Below, piece after piece: positions 46,601-57,929 of a DNA stretch of 64,000 bases. Under the pieces are notes generated by a model, which saw only the letters and a program-made list of their open reading frames with translations, was not told the DNA's origin and searched no databases. Source of the stretch: Tenrec ecaudatus (lineage: Eukaryota; Chordata; Mammalia; Afrosoricida; Tenrecidae); the NCBI RefSeq assembly GCF_050624435.1, contig NC_134535.1, positions 127,335,731 through 127,399,730 on the forward strand. The letters are read 5' to 3'. Positions within the stretch are counted from its first letter, which is position 1; each line of letters begins with the position of its first letter. Position numbers and translations under genes: made by a program.

Positions 46601-49600
46601 ACTGGTCTGTGATCTTCCTGCATTCGGCATCATTGTTTGCGTTCTGTGAGTATGAAGAGGAGCTTATAGATTGATATTGGACATATGGGCTAATACCGGA
46701 TGTATAGGCTTGATCTGGACTGGGCTGGGATGTTTTCTCAATATTTTATTGCTCTGGTATATAAAGCTTTTTCTTTTTGTTTTTTAAGAGCTTATACACA
46801 TATGAGTGTCCATGAATTTGTTTCTCTAGTCAACCCAGACTAACACACACGGCTTGGGTCAAGAGCACCTTAGTCCTCAAAGTGACATCTTTGTCTGTAA
46901 CACTTTAAAGAGGTCTCATACAGCAGATTTTCCCAGGGAAGTACATCATTTGATTTTTTTTTAAATTAAAAAAAAAGTTCATCATTTGATTTCTTGACTG
47001 TTGCTTCCATGAGTGCTGATTGTGAATTCAAGTAAAATGAAATCCTTGACAACTTCAGTTCTTTACTCTGTTTACCATCTTTGTTTATTGGATCCCTTGT
47101 GAGGATTTTGCTCTCTTTGCACTGAGCTGCAATCCCCACTGAAGGTTGGAGTCTTAGGTTTCCATCTGTAAGTGCTTCAAGTCACCCTGGCTTTCAGCAA
47201 GAGCGATGCATCATCTGCGTATCACAGGTCGTTATCAAGTCTCCTCCAATCCTGACACCCCATTCTTCTTCATCTAGTCCCTCTTCTAGGATTAATTGCT
47301 CAACACAGGGTTTGGATACTAAGTATGGTGAAAAAGATACAATTCTGATGCACGCCTCTCCTGATTTTAAAACATGCAGATCCCTTGTTCTTGGATGGCT
47401 GCTTCCTCTTGGTCTACGTGCGTGTTCTGCATGAGCACAGTGAACGATCCCCATACTTTGCAACCATGCCCACACAGCTGAATTCCTTTGCATAGTCCAC
47501 GAGACACAAACAGAACAGCTTTCCGATAGCTCTGCTTTCAGCCCCGAGCTATCTGTCACCACCCATCACTGATCTTATCCTTCTTGCCACGTCTTCTTCT
47601 CAATTCAGCTTGACTTTCTGGTCGCTCCTTGTCAATGGACTGCTACAGCCTTTTGGAATTATCTTCAGCCGCAAAACCTTATTTGCATGTGATATTAGTG
47701 GTATTGTTTGATAATTGCTGCATTCTGTTGGGTCGCCTTTTTTGGAACGAGCACCCATTCGGTGAGATAGGTAGTTACCTTCCAAATATCTTGGCATAGA
47801 CTACGGAGTGCTTCCAGGGCTGCGGCAACTTGGTGAACCATTTCAATTGGTAGCTGTCAAATTTCCTGGAGCCTTGTTTTCCGTTAATGCCCCCAGGGCA
47901 TTGAATGTGGCGTACAAGGGAGCTATGGGTGACAATGGTTATCTTTGGCACTTAGGTGCATTCCCAGTTGAATGCTTGCCTGTTCCCTCGACTTCCATAG
48001 CCTATTAATTAGTCAACACTCAGCTCTTTCCCTTTAGCCTCTTTTGAAATGGTTCTTTCCTTTGTCCATGGTCATCACGGCTTTCAATGCTTATGTTATG
48101 AAATCGTTAAGAAAATCCCACCCAAATAGAATCCCCGACATCCAGCATGCTTCCTGTCTTCCCCTTCCCGCTAAACACGATAAGATGGCCCCATGTAAAA
48201 TTCTGCTCTGTCATAGCCCGTCCTGGCTCAGCTCTCTTTAGTGACTCCCCAGGGAAGCCCAGACTTAGCTGTACTCCAAGCTTTCCTTTGCCTGGAAACC
48301 TTTCTTCCCACCAACTCGCCTTCTGGAACCCTCCGGCCTAGTTCAGGCTTAGGCCAAGGCTCATTCTTCCATGAAGCCAGAGAGAGCCTCCTGCCTAGGT
48401 CTTTTCCAACCTCACGGGACTTCTGGATGCAAATCTCTCCCATGACACTTTGCAGACGCCTCTCCCCCTTCCATGCCAGAAGTGCGCACACGCACATTCC
48501 ATTCCCAAACTGAGCAAGCATTCCCTGAGGGAATTCCACCGAGGGAAGGAAACCCGCAGCGGTGGCCTAACAGTCACCGTTGGTGGAAAATACTCACGTT
48601 TCTCTGCTCTCAAGCAGCATGCACCCTGGTGGCCCAAGGGAATGTGGGCAACCGGGGGCAGGGTCTAGGATGGAAAGCCAAGCGGAATGACTAGGTGACC
48701 CTCCTTCCCCCCACCCCCACAGCATGGCAGGATTGGAAAAACCAGTAGGAAGAACGTACCTCCTCTTTGTGGGAGAATCCCCAGATGGCCGCAGCAATTT
48801 CAAGGGAAAATATCACCAAGAGGAAGCAAAAGAACTGGAAGGCAAAGAGGGGGCAGGCGTGAAGACAAATCCCAGCCAGCCGGTTGGAAATCCAGGCCCT
48901 GGGATGTCAGTGTGGTGTGAGGGGGGCGTGGAGCCAGTTGCATCTTGGGATAAGGAAGAGTGGCAACTCTCTGTGGCACAAAGGACCTACCTAAAGGGAC
49001 AAGGGAGCTTTCCAGCCCATGAAGGGCGAGCCCAAGGCCAGGAAATAGGAGGTTGGAGGAGGAAAGAAATGGGCACAACCCAGCCTCCGACACTAGTCTT
49101 CAGGATGTGTTAGTTTGGAGCAATTACATCATTACTCACTCACAAAACCATGACGGTCTGAGCAAAGAAAGGAAGCGAACACAACTTGGCGGGTTGTAGG
49201 GAAGGAAATCAGATCCCCTTTTGAAATAAGAGAAGTCACAAAGCACCCATGCATCCAGGGTACAAAAGCCAAGGTGGTTCCCGCTAAGGGGAAAAGCCAG
49301 GCCCTGGCATGAGCTGACTCTGGGAAGTGGCAGAGGGGCCTGGGTAGACCCCCGAGTGGAGAATGCTAGGGAGAATGAGGTGAACTCAAGTCCGTTGAAT
49401 ACCTCTTCTCTTCCCCTATCCTGCTGTCCCCTCTCACCTGCCCTAAGGAGCTGGGTCTGCTGAGATCAGGCTGGGGAGTGGGAGTCAGAGTGACGGTGAG
49501 GGACCCAATCCATACTCACCAATCCCAGCATGCACTGGGACTCTTGCACGGCTCCACAGCAGCCCAAGAAACCCACGAGCATCATGAGGGCCCCGGCTCC

Positions 49601-49650
49601 AATCAGAATATAAATTCCTGAGGGCAGAGGGCAAATACACACACACACAT

Positions 49651-49681
<31 letters not shown>

Positions 49682-51917
49682 TTAGCTCAGGGACCCAGAC
49701 ATTTCCTACATTCCTTTTCTAATTTATGTGATCTGTCTCCTCTCCACTCCCCTTTGCTCCGACCTCCCCTTCAGCTTTTCTGGGAGGGGCCCATTACCCT
49801 TCACCACACCCCAGGACTCAGAATAGCCACAGGAGCTTCCAGATTCCACACAGGACTCAAGCCAGTCCAGTTCCTTAGCCGTTTCCAGCAGGATCAGCTC
49901 CACACAAGCCAATTACAACCAGTAGCGCCTCTAGACTCGGCTCTGCTGAGCCTCCTGCTGGCCTCTGCTCCCCGGGAGAGGGGGCCCAGGCAGTTTTCAC
50001 AGGAAAGGGCTGAGCACACTCAGATATCCAGTTCTGGGGTTTGCCAGTTCTACCTGGTTGCCAGAAGGGTGCCCCACCCATGCAGTTAGGCCTGTGCAGT
50101 CACGCCCAAGGGCCCTCACTGCTAGGGGAGGGTGGGTGACAAGTTTGAGTCCTCAAATCAAATGGCTCATTGGTGAGGGGGCAGAGGCCCAATACTGTGC
50201 TAAGTCCTGGCCCTGTTCATTCCATGACCCTCCCGGGGGAACCCAGAGGGCCCGTTCTGCAGGCACCCCCCATGTGCCCCTCTACCCTCCTCTCCAGTAG
50301 GCTGCATGAGGAAACTGGCAGAAGTTCCACGGGGTCCTTGGCCTGTCGTATTTAGCTCCAGGAGGGGCGGCGGTCCCATGGGACAATTGAAAGCTCTGTC
50401 TGTGACTCCGTGCGATCCCCTCTATCTCCCTGTGCACAGTGGGGCTGGCAGTCACACCTCCCTCACTTCAGGGGCTTCTTGAGGACTACAGGGTAGAATC
50501 CCCCAGTGCCCACGAAAGGCTCATCATAGCTAACTCTCAGGAGCCCCGGCAGTGCAGCAGGTTAGGCTAACCACAAGGTCAGAGGCTCAGACCGGCCACT
50601 TGTGTCCCACGAGACAGATGAAGCTGTCGCTCCTGTGAAGACTCACAGACTTGGAAACCCTGTGCAGGATTCTCTGAGTTGGAACCGTGGTTCCAACTTT
50701 AGACTCCTGTTTTAGAAAACTTATCTTGTTGACCTTGGTTAATCCTTTGGCAAAGGTTAAGCTCAGCTACAAACGGACAGGTTTGAGGCTCAGACCCACC
50801 CAGTGGTGCCTAAGAAGACAGACCTGGTGACTTCTTTCTGAAAGGTCACAGCCTTGAGAAGCCCATTGTGGGTGCAGTTCCACCCTACACACCTGGGGCC
50901 GCCCTGGGGCCGCCCTGACTTGCTGACACCTGACAACACCTGCCAAGGCTAGTGATAGAGAGGCCCAAACAGGAAACCCCATTTCCTGCTATGCAGTCTT
51001 GCCCCTATAGAGGCCAGAGCAGAACGAGCCCTATGGGCTTCTGAGACGGACTCTGTATGGGAGTAGAAAGCCTCATCTTTCTCCTATATGGCGGCTGGTG
51101 GTTTCAAACTGTCGACCTTGAGGTGAGCTGGCCGACTTGCTCTGCACTGTGTCACCAGTGCTACGGCAGTGATTCCTCAGTCACAGGACTGAGTGTCCAC
51201 TCACTTGTCGCTCCCTCCCTGCTGTCGTCAAAATGGGACCACAGAGGCTTCCCAGCAGGGCAACTGTGACGTTTCTCCACCATACACAACAGGCCACTGC
51301 AAGGAGAGACCTTTACGGGGACACAGTGACCTCATGGTCTCCCATTGGTGCCCTCCGTGTGGGGCCGTGGCTCAGCAGGCTACCCAGCATGCAGCCGGCC
51401 CTGAAGCTCTGTGCGGGCAGCCCCGAGCAGCTCACACACAAGGTCCCGCTTGTGCCTCTCCCCTCTTCCCCTGCATCTGCTGTGATGTCAGGTCACGTGG
51501 GCGTCCTGGCAAGCCCCAGCGTGGTATGTGAATATGGGCATTGTTCCCGCGCACGCCCAGCCCAGACTGGGCAAGGTGACACATGCAGCCTCTCCTGGAG
51601 TCCAGCCCCATCCTCCTGGGCAGTTGCACCCCAGTGGGCTAGGCTAGGCTGGGGAGTGGGGAGGGCTGGGCAGCCCCACGTGTGTGCTATGCTTGCTCAG
51701 TCCCCCCATCCCACCAGGCTGAAACAATGGAGGACGGGCAGGCCAGAGCAGCTGGGAGAGACCTGCCTTTGAGCCTGCATCTGGGCTGAGGACAGAGGGG
51801 ATATTAAGAGATCAAAGGGATTCATGAGCACAGAAAAGACAGTGGGAATTCTGCAGACAGGTGCACTTACTCTAAGGCCCAGCAGCAATGGAGGTTAACT
51901 ACAGGAAAAGGCGTTTC

Positions 51918-51967
<50 letters not shown>

Positions 51968-54900
51968 TTTCCTAATGGGTTCTAAAAGGGATACATATTC
52001 CATGGCTCAGCAGAGCGGGCTGTTAAGGTAACGGTCTTTAAATACTGTGTAGGCAGCTGCACATCTGGAGGGTCCCTGAACTGTGTTGTCCCACCCTCCG
52101 GCAGCTGTTGATGGGGGTGATCCAAGCAGCTAAGGGCGGGGCTCCTCTGAAAGCACCTTCCGGACCCCATGGAGTCAGTCTCTGCAGGGCTTGGGGCTGC
52201 TTTTCAAAAGGGTTGTCCAAATGCTTCCCCTTGGAGAGGCCCCCTGGGGCCTGCACCCCAAGCTCACCAGGAAGGCCAGTGGTGAGAAACGGATCCCCTT
52301 TCTAGACAAGAGAATGCTCAGCTGTCTATCTGAGTCATGGAAGAGGGCTTTGGGGGTGGAGCTTTCTCCTGGATGACTGTATTCACAACTGGCTCAAGGC
52401 TATTCACCCTGCCCTTTCAAGCCGACATTCAGGCCCAATGTCCAGCTGACAACCAACAAAACAACACTGCAGAGCAGCATCTGCCTGGGAGCCCTATCAC
52501 CAGAAGCCGAGCTGTCTCTGTCACCCGCAGAGCAGGGCTCCGCGTCTGGCTCAGGTAGTGGACAGTCCAGTCTCCTGTCACCACCCCAGGCCCAGGGCCA
52601 GCTCCCAGCAGCCCCGCCCCCTCAGAGGGAGGAGGAGAAGACGCCAGCTCGGAGCTCCATGCACGGTCCCACTTAACTCAGCACAATTTATTATTGCAAA
52701 GTAACGTGGCCAGGGGTTCCGTCCCCCAGGGCTGTCCTGCACTCCCTCCCTCCCTCCCTCCCTCGGCGGCTGTTTTCAGGGTTTTACGCAAGCAAGCTGG
52801 GGCATTCTCAGGCCAGTTTCAGGATGGGGAATGAGGAGGCCCTGAGCAACCCAACCAACCGGCCCAGCCTGCTCTTGTCCTTAGAAAGGGGACAGGTCCT
52901 AGGGTTGGGGTGCATATCACAGCCGCTGGTGGGAGCCCCAGATGCCTGTGTTCTGTGTCCCTCATTCTGGAAGTTCCACCCAGAGTTAAGAAGGGCTGGT
53001 GGTCCAGCACCAAGACAACACAGTTCCCCAACATGTCTGCAGTCTGGGACTCTGGTTGCTCCTGCTGCCGGGCTGGCCTGACTCTCCCGCCTGGATCGGA
53101 GAGAAGGCCCATATAAGGCCACCAACCATTCTGAACTCCCGATCGGTGTTGTAAACACTGGAAAACTTTCCGTTTTCACTGGCTTCTCTGCCTGGTTACA
53201 TAATCTTTCCCTCCTTTGAAAGCCACGGCCCTGCTGGAGAATAGATCAGCACCCCTGAATTTTTTTTCCCAGGCTGCCAGCTTCTTTGTGGTCAGGCCAG
53301 CCTGGGGGATGATCTGCAGGCAGTTGGTGCCCAGTGCAAGGGGCGACCACCCCCTGACATGGGGACTAGGGCTCAGGCTAGCTGGCGCTCAAGCTCATCT
53401 GCAGGAAGAGGCTGGTCTCACAGCCTCAGGGGGAATGGCTTCCGGGGCAAAGACTTCTTGACCCTTTGCCCAGGGACCACACAATTCCCATCCCAAAGTA
53501 CAGATCGAGGTGCCCTCAGGTGCCAACAGCTGCTCAGCTCGCTGGGACATCTTGCATCAGTTGTGTCTCTCTCTGTCCGTGGGCTCCCAGCCTGGAGGGC
53601 CCCTGCTCCTGTGGCTGAGCGAGTGGACTGTAACCACGGAGCACCCTGTAGGGACTGCTGTGTCACTTTGGGTTCGTGCCCCCGAAGCATCTTCCTGGTC
53701 ATTCCCAGCAGGAACTCTGCCCACCTGGGACCCAGGGAACGCCTTGGGAGACCTGATTTTGTGAGGTCCCCAGGAGCAGGCCTGGGCATCCTCTACTTGT
53801 CACCCATTCACTCTCCTGTCCCCTGCAGCCCTCCCCACCTGCCACTGCCACCCAGGGCCTCCCGGCTGGGGGGCTTTTCTGAGGGTGGGTGTTTGTGTGA
53901 AGTCACAACACACAAGAGAGCTGCCCGGGAATAGCCTGCTGGGTCCCTGGGGAAGTTGTCTATCCCTAGACAGGGAGCCTCTTACAATCTAGGCCAGATA
54001 ACCCAAGAAGAGGCTTGCACAGGTCTGGGTTCAAATCCCAGCCCCACCTTCAGGGGCATGGGCGTGGCCAAGTGACCTTGACTTCCCATGATCGAGCTTC
54101 AGTGTCTTCTCTTTTGATGTGGGCAGCACCCAGGTCCTACAGGGGTGCTAGACAACACAAACAAGAGCCGGCCGGCAGAAGGACCAGGCGTGGCACCCAG
54201 AACCTGCAGGGAGAACTGAGGCTGGCAGAGCACCCCTTCTGGGACGCGTGCTGGGAGGGGATGGGGTGCTCGGCTAGAAAAGCACCCCCCGGCCAGGAAA
54301 CACCTGCCACCTGTGTCTGTGTCCCTGCAGCTGACATAGGAGCTCTTCACAACCTCGAGTCTCCCCTCAGCACCCTGTCCTCCCAAACCCTGTCTAAATA
54401 GCCCTCCCCGGCCCCATGGCTGGGAGCCGCCAAGCAGCATGCTGCTCTGTTGCCACACACAAGTCGGGGCACAATGGAAACCCGCTCCTGAAAAAACGAT
54501 GGATTTTAAAAACACACACGGTCTGTTCTTTCCCTCACTTTCTGTCTGACAATAGGGAGATACGCCCTAAATAAAAGCACAAGCAGAAACTCAAATGGAA
54601 ACAGCAAAAAAGGGCAATGGAGCCAGGAAAAAAGAAATCCACAAGGCTCAGATGCTAAGCAACCCAACGGGCTGTTTGCAGAGTCCCCCAAGGGGTGGAG
54701 ATGGGAGGTGGGGAGACCCGGCCAGCCCAGGAGATAACCCCCCTTTTCAGGAGGCTTTCTCTGTGTCCTTTGTAAAAATAACTCCTTTGGTGGGTGTGGA
54801 GGAAGTGACCACACTGGCACTTTGGGCCTGATGACATGTCAGCGTCGCCCTAAAAATAGGTGCATCTTGTTTCCTGCAAAGGCGATGTTTCCGACCCCGC

Positions 54901-55806
54901 AGGCTGGGCGGCCAGGGGAGCCCAAGGACTGGTAGCTTACTCTGGACTGGGAGGTCATGCAGTCAGGGATGCTGTTGATGTAGGGAGTGGGCAGCCAGAG
55001 TGACCGAACGATGGGGGACCAAGACCTCAGGGAGGACCTGAGTGGACAGTGTCAATGAGTTCAGAAGGTCCCCAACCATCCCCAAACCAAAGCAGCTGGC
55101 GCCAGACTGATTCCAACTCAGTGACTGACGAGTGCAGAGACCCGTGCCTCAGAGCAGGCTCCTGGCTAGGATGTCTTGGAAGCAAACGGCCCTTTCCTCT
55201 GAGGTGCCTCTTGGCAGTCTTTCCGTTCAGTAGCCAAGTGCTTCGCCATTGGTGCCCCCCCCCCCAGTCCCTCAGGGACACATGACAATTCTTCAGGAGC
55301 TGGACCTTCTGGGTCTCAGAGTTCCTAGCTGAGCAGTGGGGGAGGATATTCACCCTCCACCCCTTCTCAGACACAGTGGACCCCCGAGATAAAGTCTTTG
55401 GATCCAGGGAAATGCCACAGCCTTAGGAGACACATACGACATGAGAACCTAAGTCCCTTCAGCTCCCAGGGCGGCAGCGACTTGGACAGGGCCACCTTCA
55501 CATCAGCCAATAGTAGACAACTCAGCCAACATGAAAAGAAACCACATCAGTTGGATGCAAATCCCCGGGTACAACTACACAAAGGCCTGGTTTGAAAGGG
55601 ATGGGGCTGGCCCATATGGCACAAGCCCCAGTCCTGGCACTCACCGATCAGGAAGCTCCAGCCCTGCAGGAGGCGCCTGGAACTCCCCGGCGCCCCCACT
55701 CACCTGTGTAGAATCTGGAATGGTTAGCTTCCTGCTCGAAGATGCTCTTGGTCTGGGAGTCAAATCGGAGCCATAGTCCAATGGCAAGGACTGCAATCCC
55801 AGCAAG
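40610..55806 (-). CDS. CD9: CD9 antigen (tetraspanin-29), exons 2-8, 5' partial
   Basis: Four-pass plasma-membrane tetraspanin that organises tetraspanin-enriched microdomains with integrins and EWI proteins; in known mammals it acts in sperm-egg fusion, adhesion and exosomes. Coding segments, 5' to 3' on the minus strand: 55806-55704, 49617-49520, 48834-48760, 42892-42797, 42708-42619, 41953-41870, 40675-40610. All introns are GT/AG; the first junction is phase 1 and the rest phase 0. The spliced frame is open for 203 codons and ends in TAG. Visible marks are the end of TM1 ([20 protein letters not shown]), the Gly-rich TM2 with [11 protein letters not shown], the large-loop CCG plus two more loop cysteines (four in all, the CD9 pattern), and the C-terminus [11 protein letters not shown]. 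With a 22-residue exon 1 the protein would be about 225 residues against 228 in human, the difference being two residues in the small loop and one in the large loop. Exon 1 is outside the window. Identity is near certain. Confidence 0.97.
40676..41869 (-). other. CD9: CD9 intron 7
   Basis: 1.2 kb with GT/AG ends. It contains a short T run and CT/GT-rich stretch near 40.98-41.12 kb with a short imperfect direct repeat (tttactggcagttgctctaa, at about 41.06 and 41.11 kb). No recognised transposon. Confidence 0.75.
41870..41953 (-). CDS. CD9: CD9 exon 7 (end of large loop, TM4 start)
   Basis: 84 bp, 28 codons, acceptor ccctaag and donor gtgagt. It begins [10 protein letters not shown], giving the fourth loop cysteine, and runs through [15 protein letters not shown], the first half of TM4. 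It joins in phase to IFGMVFSM of exon 8. Confidence 0.96.
41954..42618 (-). other. CD9: CD9 intron 6
   Basis: 665 bp with GT/AG ends. Nothing recognised apart from ordinary intronic sequence. Confidence 0.75.
42619..42708 (-). CDS. CD9: CD9 exon 6 (CCG motif of the large loop)
   Basis: 90 bp, 30 codons, acceptor tttctgcag and donor gtaaac. It contains [13 protein letters not shown] with the diagnostic Cys-Cys-Gly and a third loop cysteine in DICPKK. The variable region that follows (ELIATITIK) contacts partners in known CD9. Intron 5 upstream is only 88 bp, so exons 5 and 6 sit close together. Confidence 0.96.
42797..42892 (-). CDS. CD9: CD9 exon 5 (large extracellular loop, helices A/B)
   Basis: 96 bp, 32 codons, acceptor cattgtag and donor gtaggt, phase 0. 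It begins [18 protein letters not shown] and ends LKAIHYA, the conserved run just before the CCG motif. It is one codon shorter than human in the charged middle (KKDDAHRD against a longer human segment). This is the most diverged coding exon, as usual for the tetraspanin large loop. Confidence 0.95.
44055..46037 (-). mobile_element. T2 retroposon with extra 3' sequence, in RTE
   Basis: Flanked by gaggcttcctcttttttt (44037-44054) and gaggtttcctcttttttt (46038-46055). In reverse, T2 proper spans about 44156-46037 and ends in an A-run. About 95 bp of non-T2 sequence (44060-44155) lie between that A-run and a second A-run at the target repeat, as in a 3' transduction. One module copy. Confidence 0.8.
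46315..46847 (+). repeat. ERVL-like solo LTR, full length
   Basis: 533 bp, TGTGGTAGTTACATAATCTG...CCAGACTAACACA, inside the RTE copy. It has a tatataaag box near the 3' third. A convincing 5-bp duplication is not seen here, but the RTE joins across it (gcactaagg / cggcttgggtca). Confidence 0.82.
48760..48834 (-). CDS. CD9: CD9 exon 4 (TM3)
   Basis: 75 bp, phase 0 at both ends, acceptor ttgccttccag and donor gtacgt. Its 25 codons give TM3 ([20 protein letters not shown]) and the start of the large extracellular loop (SHKEE). The length is as expected for this exon in mammals. Confidence 0.96.
48835..49519 (-). other. CD9: CD9 intron 3
   Basis: 685 bp with GT/AG ends. No repeat recognised. 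Confidence 0.75.
49520..49617 (-). CDS. CD9: CD9 exon 3 (TM2 and inner loop)
   Basis: 98 bp after acceptor ccctcag and before donor gtgagt. Two bases complete the Gly codon from exon 2, followed by 32 codons. It encodes TM2 ([18 protein letters not shown]) and the inner-loop [11 protein letters not shown] whose cysteines are palmitoylated in known CD9. A (CA)n microsatellite lies 18-60 bp upstream of the acceptor on the coding strand, close to the polypyrimidine tract. Confidence 0.96.
49636..49680 (+). repeat. (CA)n microsatellite beside CD9 exon 3
   Basis: Interrupted (CA)n, so (TG)n on the mRNA strand, 18 bp upstream of the exon 3 acceptor side. Confidence 0.95.
50539..50955 (+). repeat. 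Two AfroSINE-type copies in intron 2
   Basis: 50539-50695 has ggagccccggcagtgcagca, acaaggtcagaggctcagac and cttggaaaccctgtgcagga. 50745-50955 is the variant with aaaggtcacagccttgagaag and a ggtgcagttccaccct block. Confidence 0.6.
51045..51165 (-). repeat. AfroSINE
   Basis: Reverse copy: aagcctcatctttctcctat, gcggctggtggtttcaaact and gtgtcaccagtgct. Confidence 0.65.
51923..51965 (+). repeat. (GA)n microsatellite
   Basis: About 21 GA units in CD9 intron 2. Confidence 0.95.
54832..54859. promoter_or_regulatory. Candidate motif cluster in intron 2
   Basis: A perfect 10-bp palindrome tgacatgtca (54832-54841) lies 8 bp from ctaaaaatag (54850-54859), which fits the MEF2 consensus. Motifs this short occur by chance; conservation is unknown. 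Confidence 0.2.
55060..55262 (-). repeat. AfroSINE-type variant
   Basis: Reverse copy with gactgattccaactcagtg, ctctgaggtgcctcttggca and agtgcttcgccattggtgcc. Confidence 0.6.
55704..55806 (-). CDS. CD9: CD9 exon 2 (end of TM1 and small extracellular loop)
   Basis: 103 bp between acceptor cttgcag and donor gtgagt; it ends in phase 1. It encodes the rest of TM1 and most of the small loop, ending FYT plus the first base of Gly. The loop carries Asn-His-Ser, a possible N-glycosylation site where human CD9 has its Asn-rich stretch. That stretch is two residues shorter here than in human. The upstream frame (in intron 1) does not continue the known FNFIFW sequence, so the acceptor is firm. Confidence 0.96.
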
Positions 55807-57204
55807 CTGCAAGACACAAGGTATGTCGGCATTTATCCTGGCTGTCAGGGCTAACACTGGCCTTGCAGGCTGAATGCCCACTTTACAAAGGAGTTTGGGC
55901 CCACCCTCAGTCTACACCCCTCTCCAAACATCTGTTGGTCGTGGCAGCCACCGAGGGGGCAGTGGAAATCACTCCATGTTCAGAGAACTCGCTTGGAAGA
56001 AACCAAGACCGTCTAGCAGTAGAAGGGATATTTTATGGACAGCCGAGGAGCAATTGGCTACAATCCTGGAGCGATCTCGCATCTCACCGTGTTAAAGAAA
56101 ACAAGCACCACCCCACCCCCAAGAACACATGATATGATTCCTTATAGCTAAACTAAAGTGATGCCCACACTGTCCATAAGGGACCTAGAAAGGATCAAGG
56201 AAAACAAAAAACACAATTCTCATAATGTCCAGTGATTGGTGACCTCGAGGGGGAGGGAGGCATCAGGGAAGACTATTTGGGGGTGGGGGTGGGCTCACTG
56301 TCAGTGTGGTCTAGCTTTTGACTTGGGTGGCAGTTACATAGATGCGTACGTCACAATTTTTCTCTAAATGCCCCTGTGTTTTACATATGACTCTAGCAGA
56401 TAGAGATGATCACACAGAAGGAAAGGAAACCGTCACACGGAGGACGCATGCTTGGGCCAACGAAGGCCGCAGAACCCACATCAGGCCGTAGCTGAGCCCC
56501 GCATCCCAATATTTGCATGTGGGTGGGGGAGGGGATGTCAGCTGGTCAAGGGTGGGGATCTAGTGCATGCAAATGTCGGGGTGCGGGGGCTCCTTATCAA
56601 ACTCCTGATGAGAAACCTCAGAACTAATTGAATATGAAAGTCTCATGGACACCCCATTTCCTAGGGGGAAAGTTGAGGTACGTTCGGGTAGACTTGCATT
56701 GGCAGCAGTAAGGAGCAGACCCAACCGTCTTGAACTTGATGCCTGAGAAGCATGTCTCCTGCCAGGACCGCCTCCCCTCCCCCACCAGCTGAACTCGTAC
56801 CAGGGCTTGCCAGGGCAGTGAGTCACAGTCCTCCAGTGTCGTGGCCGGCTGGACGCGAGTGGGTGGGCTCTGGGCCAATGCGCAGGCCTCAAGTTTCTAT
56901 GACCCACCCCCCTCTCTCAACAGAGGCACCCTTATGCCAGAGTCTGGCTCCTTAGGCTGCCTCGTTCTCTGCTCCAGGTCCTGGCAGTGACTCTGGACAT
57001 TGGAGAGAGGGCCTGCGGTGGACTTGAGGAACCCCCCAGGGGGTGTGTGCGGGTTGGCTGTCCCACTAGGTGTGTTAGCACACTCAAGGACGCAGTGGGG
57101 TCTGGGGTTCCCGGCTGGGCTGGTGGGGACAGTGCTCTCCGCTGTGACACAGGAAAGGTAACGTTTGGCCCTTCCTTGTCGGTTGTTGCGTGGCACCCTG
57201 CACT

Positions 57205-57440
57205 GCACAGTGGACTGGCCCACTGTGATGCATCGTGTGTTCCTCGGCTGACTTTGGGGAAGCAGGTTGCCAGGCCTTTCTTGCTGGTCTACCTCCGCCT
57301 GGAGGCTCTGGTGGAAAACATTCTGTATTCTGTCACGGGGACATGCACAGGTTGGCAGCTGCACTGGAGGTGTACCGGCCTGGAATCAAGCTGGGGTCTT
57401 CCACAGGGAAGGTGAGAATTCTACCAGGAACCCCCGCCCC
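57205..57440 (-). repeat. Diverged AfroSINE-type variant
   Basis: agcaggttgccaggcctttcttgctggtctacctc is the variant block; the rest is weakly matched. Confidence 0.4.
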
Positions 57441-57876
57441 CCGCCTTAGCCTTTTTGGCCCGTAAGGAATCAAAATAGTTGCATGGGAAGAAGTGCTTCT
57501 GAAGAGAGAGACAGCAGGTGGGTGTCGTGACAGCCACAGGGTTAGCGCTGCGATGAGTCCATGTCCCCCTTCTACCGCCATGGACAACTTCCCGGCCCTC
57601 TTAACCCTTGCACTAGATGAGGTGGCTCCAGCCCTCAGGAAGAGCCATACAGAGCGAGGTGCGCGTGGCTGGAGTATTGAGAAGGGAAAGCAGAGGTCCT
57701 GGAAGCCTAGGGATGCGAGACTGAGGATGAACGCCGAGCTGTGCGCTTGGGCACCGGGGTCAGGCTTAGCTTCTGATGAATAAAAAGACACGCAATGAGT
57801 GAGGGTCTCCTGACCAAGCCCTAAAGCAGAGCAAGAGTCCCGCTCAGACTGTGGGCTCTGCTCTCCCAGAAGGGAT

Positions 57877-57927
<51 letters not shown>
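57877..57927 (+). repeat. (TG)n microsatellite
   Basis: About 25 TG units in CD9 intron 1. Confidence 0.95.

Positions 57928-57929
<2 letters not shown>

Larger units (their letters stand above)
43905..48090 (-). mobile_element. RTE LINE, about 4.2 kb with insertions, in CD9 intron 4
   Basis: Reverse-oriented. From the 3' end (ttcggtgactcatggtaacc) to an RT fingers region: the minus strand at 47600-47797 reads [20 protein letters not shown], the RTE/BovB RT pattern. The body is split by a T2 copy (44055-46037) and an LTR (46315-46847). Net RTE length is about 1.7 kb; frames are broken. Confidence 0.85.
42893..48759 (-). other. CD9: CD9 intron 4
   Basis: 5.9 kb. The part near exon 5 (42.9-43.9 kb) shows no recognised repeat. 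43.9-48.1 kb is one RTE LINE in the minus orientation, split by a T2 retroposon and a solo LTR. 48.1-48.76 kb is unclassified single-copy-looking DNA. Confidence 0.8.
49618..55703 (-). other. CD9: CD9 intron 2
   Basis: 6.1 kb between exons 2 and 3. It holds AfroSINE-type copies at 50.5, 50.7, 51.0 and 55.1 kb, a (GA)n tract at 51.92 kb and a (CA)n next to exon 3. From about 51.2 to 55.0 kb I recognise no transposon. A MEF2-like motif (ctaaaaatag, 54850-54859) lies in this repeat-poor part. Confidence 0.8.

Noticed and set aside
53359..53934. 191-codon plus-strand open frame in CD9 intron 2
   Set aside because: Antisense to the gene in GC-rich DNA with overlapping open frames on both strands, a usual chance effect; no motif.
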